DNA of 26,598 nt from an uncultured Collinsella sp. GTDB lineage: Bacteria; Actinomycetota; Coriobacteriia; Coriobacteriales; Coriobacteriaceae. Below, piece after piece: positions 25,718 to 26,598 of the stretch. The position numbers and the translations under genes are program-made. The stretch covers positions 1 through 26,598 of the forward strand of contig CABVAO010000023.1 of assembly GCA_902496335.1 (NCBI GenBank). The letters run 5' to 3'. The notes below the pieces were generated by a model that saw nothing but the letters and a program-made list of their open reading frames with translations, ran no database searches and was not told the origin of the DNA. Within the stretch, counting starts at the first letter, position 1, and every line of letters starts with the position of its first letter.

Positions 25718-25762
25718 CGCAGTGCGCATCCGTATACCTCTTGTATACGGTTGCGCACTGCG
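25718..25762 (-). promoter_or_regulatory. Long hairpin upstream of guaA
   Basis: Arms 25718-25737 and 25743-25762 pair over 20 bases with a single mismatch and a 5-base loop. It lies 76 bases before the guaA start codon, so it may be in the mRNA leader or be a DNA-binding palindrome. No U-run follows, so a simple attenuator is unlikely, and it does not look like a known purine riboswitch. Confidence 0.5.
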
Positions 25763-25779
25763 ATCCGGTGTGTGCTGAC

Positions 25780-25796
25780 GTATGCATGCTGCATAC
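25780..25796. promoter_or_regulatory. Short GTATGCA palindrome in guaA upstream region
   Basis: GTATGCA and TGCATAC are exact inverted copies around TGC. Related GTATAC and GCATAC words recur between 25731 and 25814. It could be a repressor-binding site for guaA, but this is only a pattern. Confidence 0.3.
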
Positions 25797-26210
25797 ATAT
25801 GCCTGCACGGCATACGGGAAAACAATACCTATGATTATGGCCGTGTTCGCAGACATTGGGGCATGCTGGGCATCTTGCTGGAATTGCAGGCGCATGATGA
25901 TTGGAGGGTATGCAAACGTATCGTGCCAAAAGAAAACATTTCCTCTCATATTCAGGACAACACGCCGATTGTAGATATGCACAAAACGAACGTGGCATAT
26001 GTTCTCTTTATCTAAGAAAACCCCGGAATTTAGCCGTTTATGAGAGATAATATTTGATTAATGCGATTCACAAATCACACAGCAAAACATTACAAAATGC
26101 ATCATTTAGCTTACTTTTACGAACACACACGAAAAAAACCGTCCAAAACGTCAAACGTTGCTCGTACCATAAAAACCGATTGGGCGCGAGGGTCCAGGGG
26201 TTGAGAGGCC

Positions 26211-26240
26211 TGCGGAAACCACGCGACCGAATGTAATAAT
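26211..26240 (+). promoter_or_regulatory. xfp: Probable xfp promoter
   Basis: TTGAGA at 26211-26216 and TAATAAT at 26234-26240 are 17 bases apart, and the -10 is preceded by TG. The predicted start would give a leader of about 30 bases ending in a strong AGGAG. This is the best promoter match in the window and fits a highly expressed gene. Confidence 0.65.
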
Positions 26241-26277
26241 CAATCGCACAACTTGTGCAGGAGTTACAGGAGTATAC

Positions 26278-26598
26278 ATGACGAATCCTGTTATTGGCAC
26301 CCCTTGGAAGAAGCTCGACGCTCCCGTTTCTGAGGAAGCCATTGAAGGCGTTGACAAGTACTGGCGTACCGCTAACTACCTGTCCATCGGCCAGATCTAC
26401 CTTCGCAGCAACCCGCTGATGAAGGCTCCGTTCACCCGCGAAGATGTCAAGCATCGTCTCGTGGGCCACTGGGGCACCACCCCTGGCCTGAACTTCCTCA
26501 TCGGCCACATCAACCGCTTCATCGCTGATCACCAGCAGAACACCGTGATCATCATGGGCCCGGGCCACGGCGGCCCGGCTGGTACCGCTCAGTCCTAC
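26278..26598 (+). CDS. xfp: Xylulose-5-phosphate/fructose-6-phosphate phosphoketolase, N-terminal part
   Basis: The first 107 codons of the thiamine-diphosphate enzyme that splits fructose 6-phosphate and xylulose 5-phosphate to acetyl phosphate, the key of the bifid shunt. The visible sequence has VDKYWRTANYLSIGQIYL, VGHWGTTPGLNFLIGHINR with active-site histidine H64, and IMGPGHGGPAGTAQSY with the GPGHGGP phosphate- and cofactor-binding region. The whole protein is about 825 residues in Bifidobacterium; the rest lies beyond the right edge. ATG26278 has AGGAG five bases upstream and a good promoter. It is divergent from guaA. The close match to bifidobacterial phosphoketolases is the main basis for placing the organism. 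Confidence 0.97.
   Translation, partial: MTNPVIGTPWKKLDAPVSEEAIEGVDKYWRTANYLSIGQIYLRSNPLMKAPFTREDVKHRLVGHWGTTPGLNFLIGHINRFIADHQQNTVIIMGPGHGGPAGTAQSY

Larger units (their letters stand above)
25643..26277. other. Divergent intergenic region guaA / xfp
   Basis: No gene is supported in this 635-base stretch. The guaA side is GC-rich with a long hairpin (25718-25762) and a cluster of GTATAC/GCATAC palindromes up to about 25814. From about 25900 to 26160 the DNA turns AT-rich, as expected before a strongly expressed gene. The xfp promoter is near 26211-26240. Confidence 0.6.

Noticed and set aside
25718..25762. Purine riboswitch in the guaA leader
   Set aside because: The sequence lacks the conserved three-way junction bases; only a single long stem is present.
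23951..25834. 627-codon plus-strand frame across guaA
   Set aside because: Antisense shadow of guaA, beginning inside its terminator region.

Overview
The window comes from a gut-type Bifidobacterium chromosome. It ends in the start of xfp, the phosphoketolase of the bifid shunt, divergent from guaA. It also carries actinobacterial versions of polA, aroA, glgX and a PdtaR-type response regulator. The backbone is moderately GC-rich.

Layout. Positions 1-60 hold part of a tRNA with a CAA anticodon, pointing left. From 410 to 4142 run pdtaR (ANTAR response regulator) and polA, a neighbourhood also known in mycobacteria. A DUF34/NIF3-family gene and a Nudix ADP-ribose pyrophosphatase-like gene (4429-6101) form a likely operon. 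glgX (6270-8411) ends in a strong terminator. A ten-helix membrane protein of unknown function (8933-10096), tRNA-Pro(UGG), a Tet(M)/EF-G-like GTPase (10463-12625), a curious inverted-repeat element (12736-12868) and aroA (13151-14491) follow. guaA (24080-25642, minus) and xfp (26278 onward, plus) close the window.

Between the aroA terminator (14588) and the guaA stop codon (24080) lies about 9.5 kb of foreign DNA. Copies of the guaA 3'-end sequence occur at 14615, 22206, 23832 and 24080, and several GGGACAAA motifs lie nearby. This looks like stacked integrations at the guaA 3' end, a known island target. No integrase gene remains. The cargo includes a 33-codon TetR stub beside an intact palindrome, a frameshifted hsdS remnant, a very GC-rich LanFEG-type lantibiotic-immunity ABC operon (ATPase with an E-loop, two permeases, a YxeA-like small protein, response regulator and histidine kinase), a second broken histidine kinase, a GyrI-like gene, and an IS3-family element with a frameshifted transposase. 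Base composition points to a higher-GC actinobacterial donor, possibly Coriobacteriia; that is inference.

How it works together. Chromosomal genes cover DNA repair, glycogen breakdown, nucleotide and aromatic synthesis and central sugar catabolism. The island's one apparently intact functional module is a self-contained peptide-antibiotic sensing and extrusion unit without any bacteriocin biosynthesis gene. It is the best candidate here for an uncharacterised system. All database assignments are from memory of family motifs; no searches were run.
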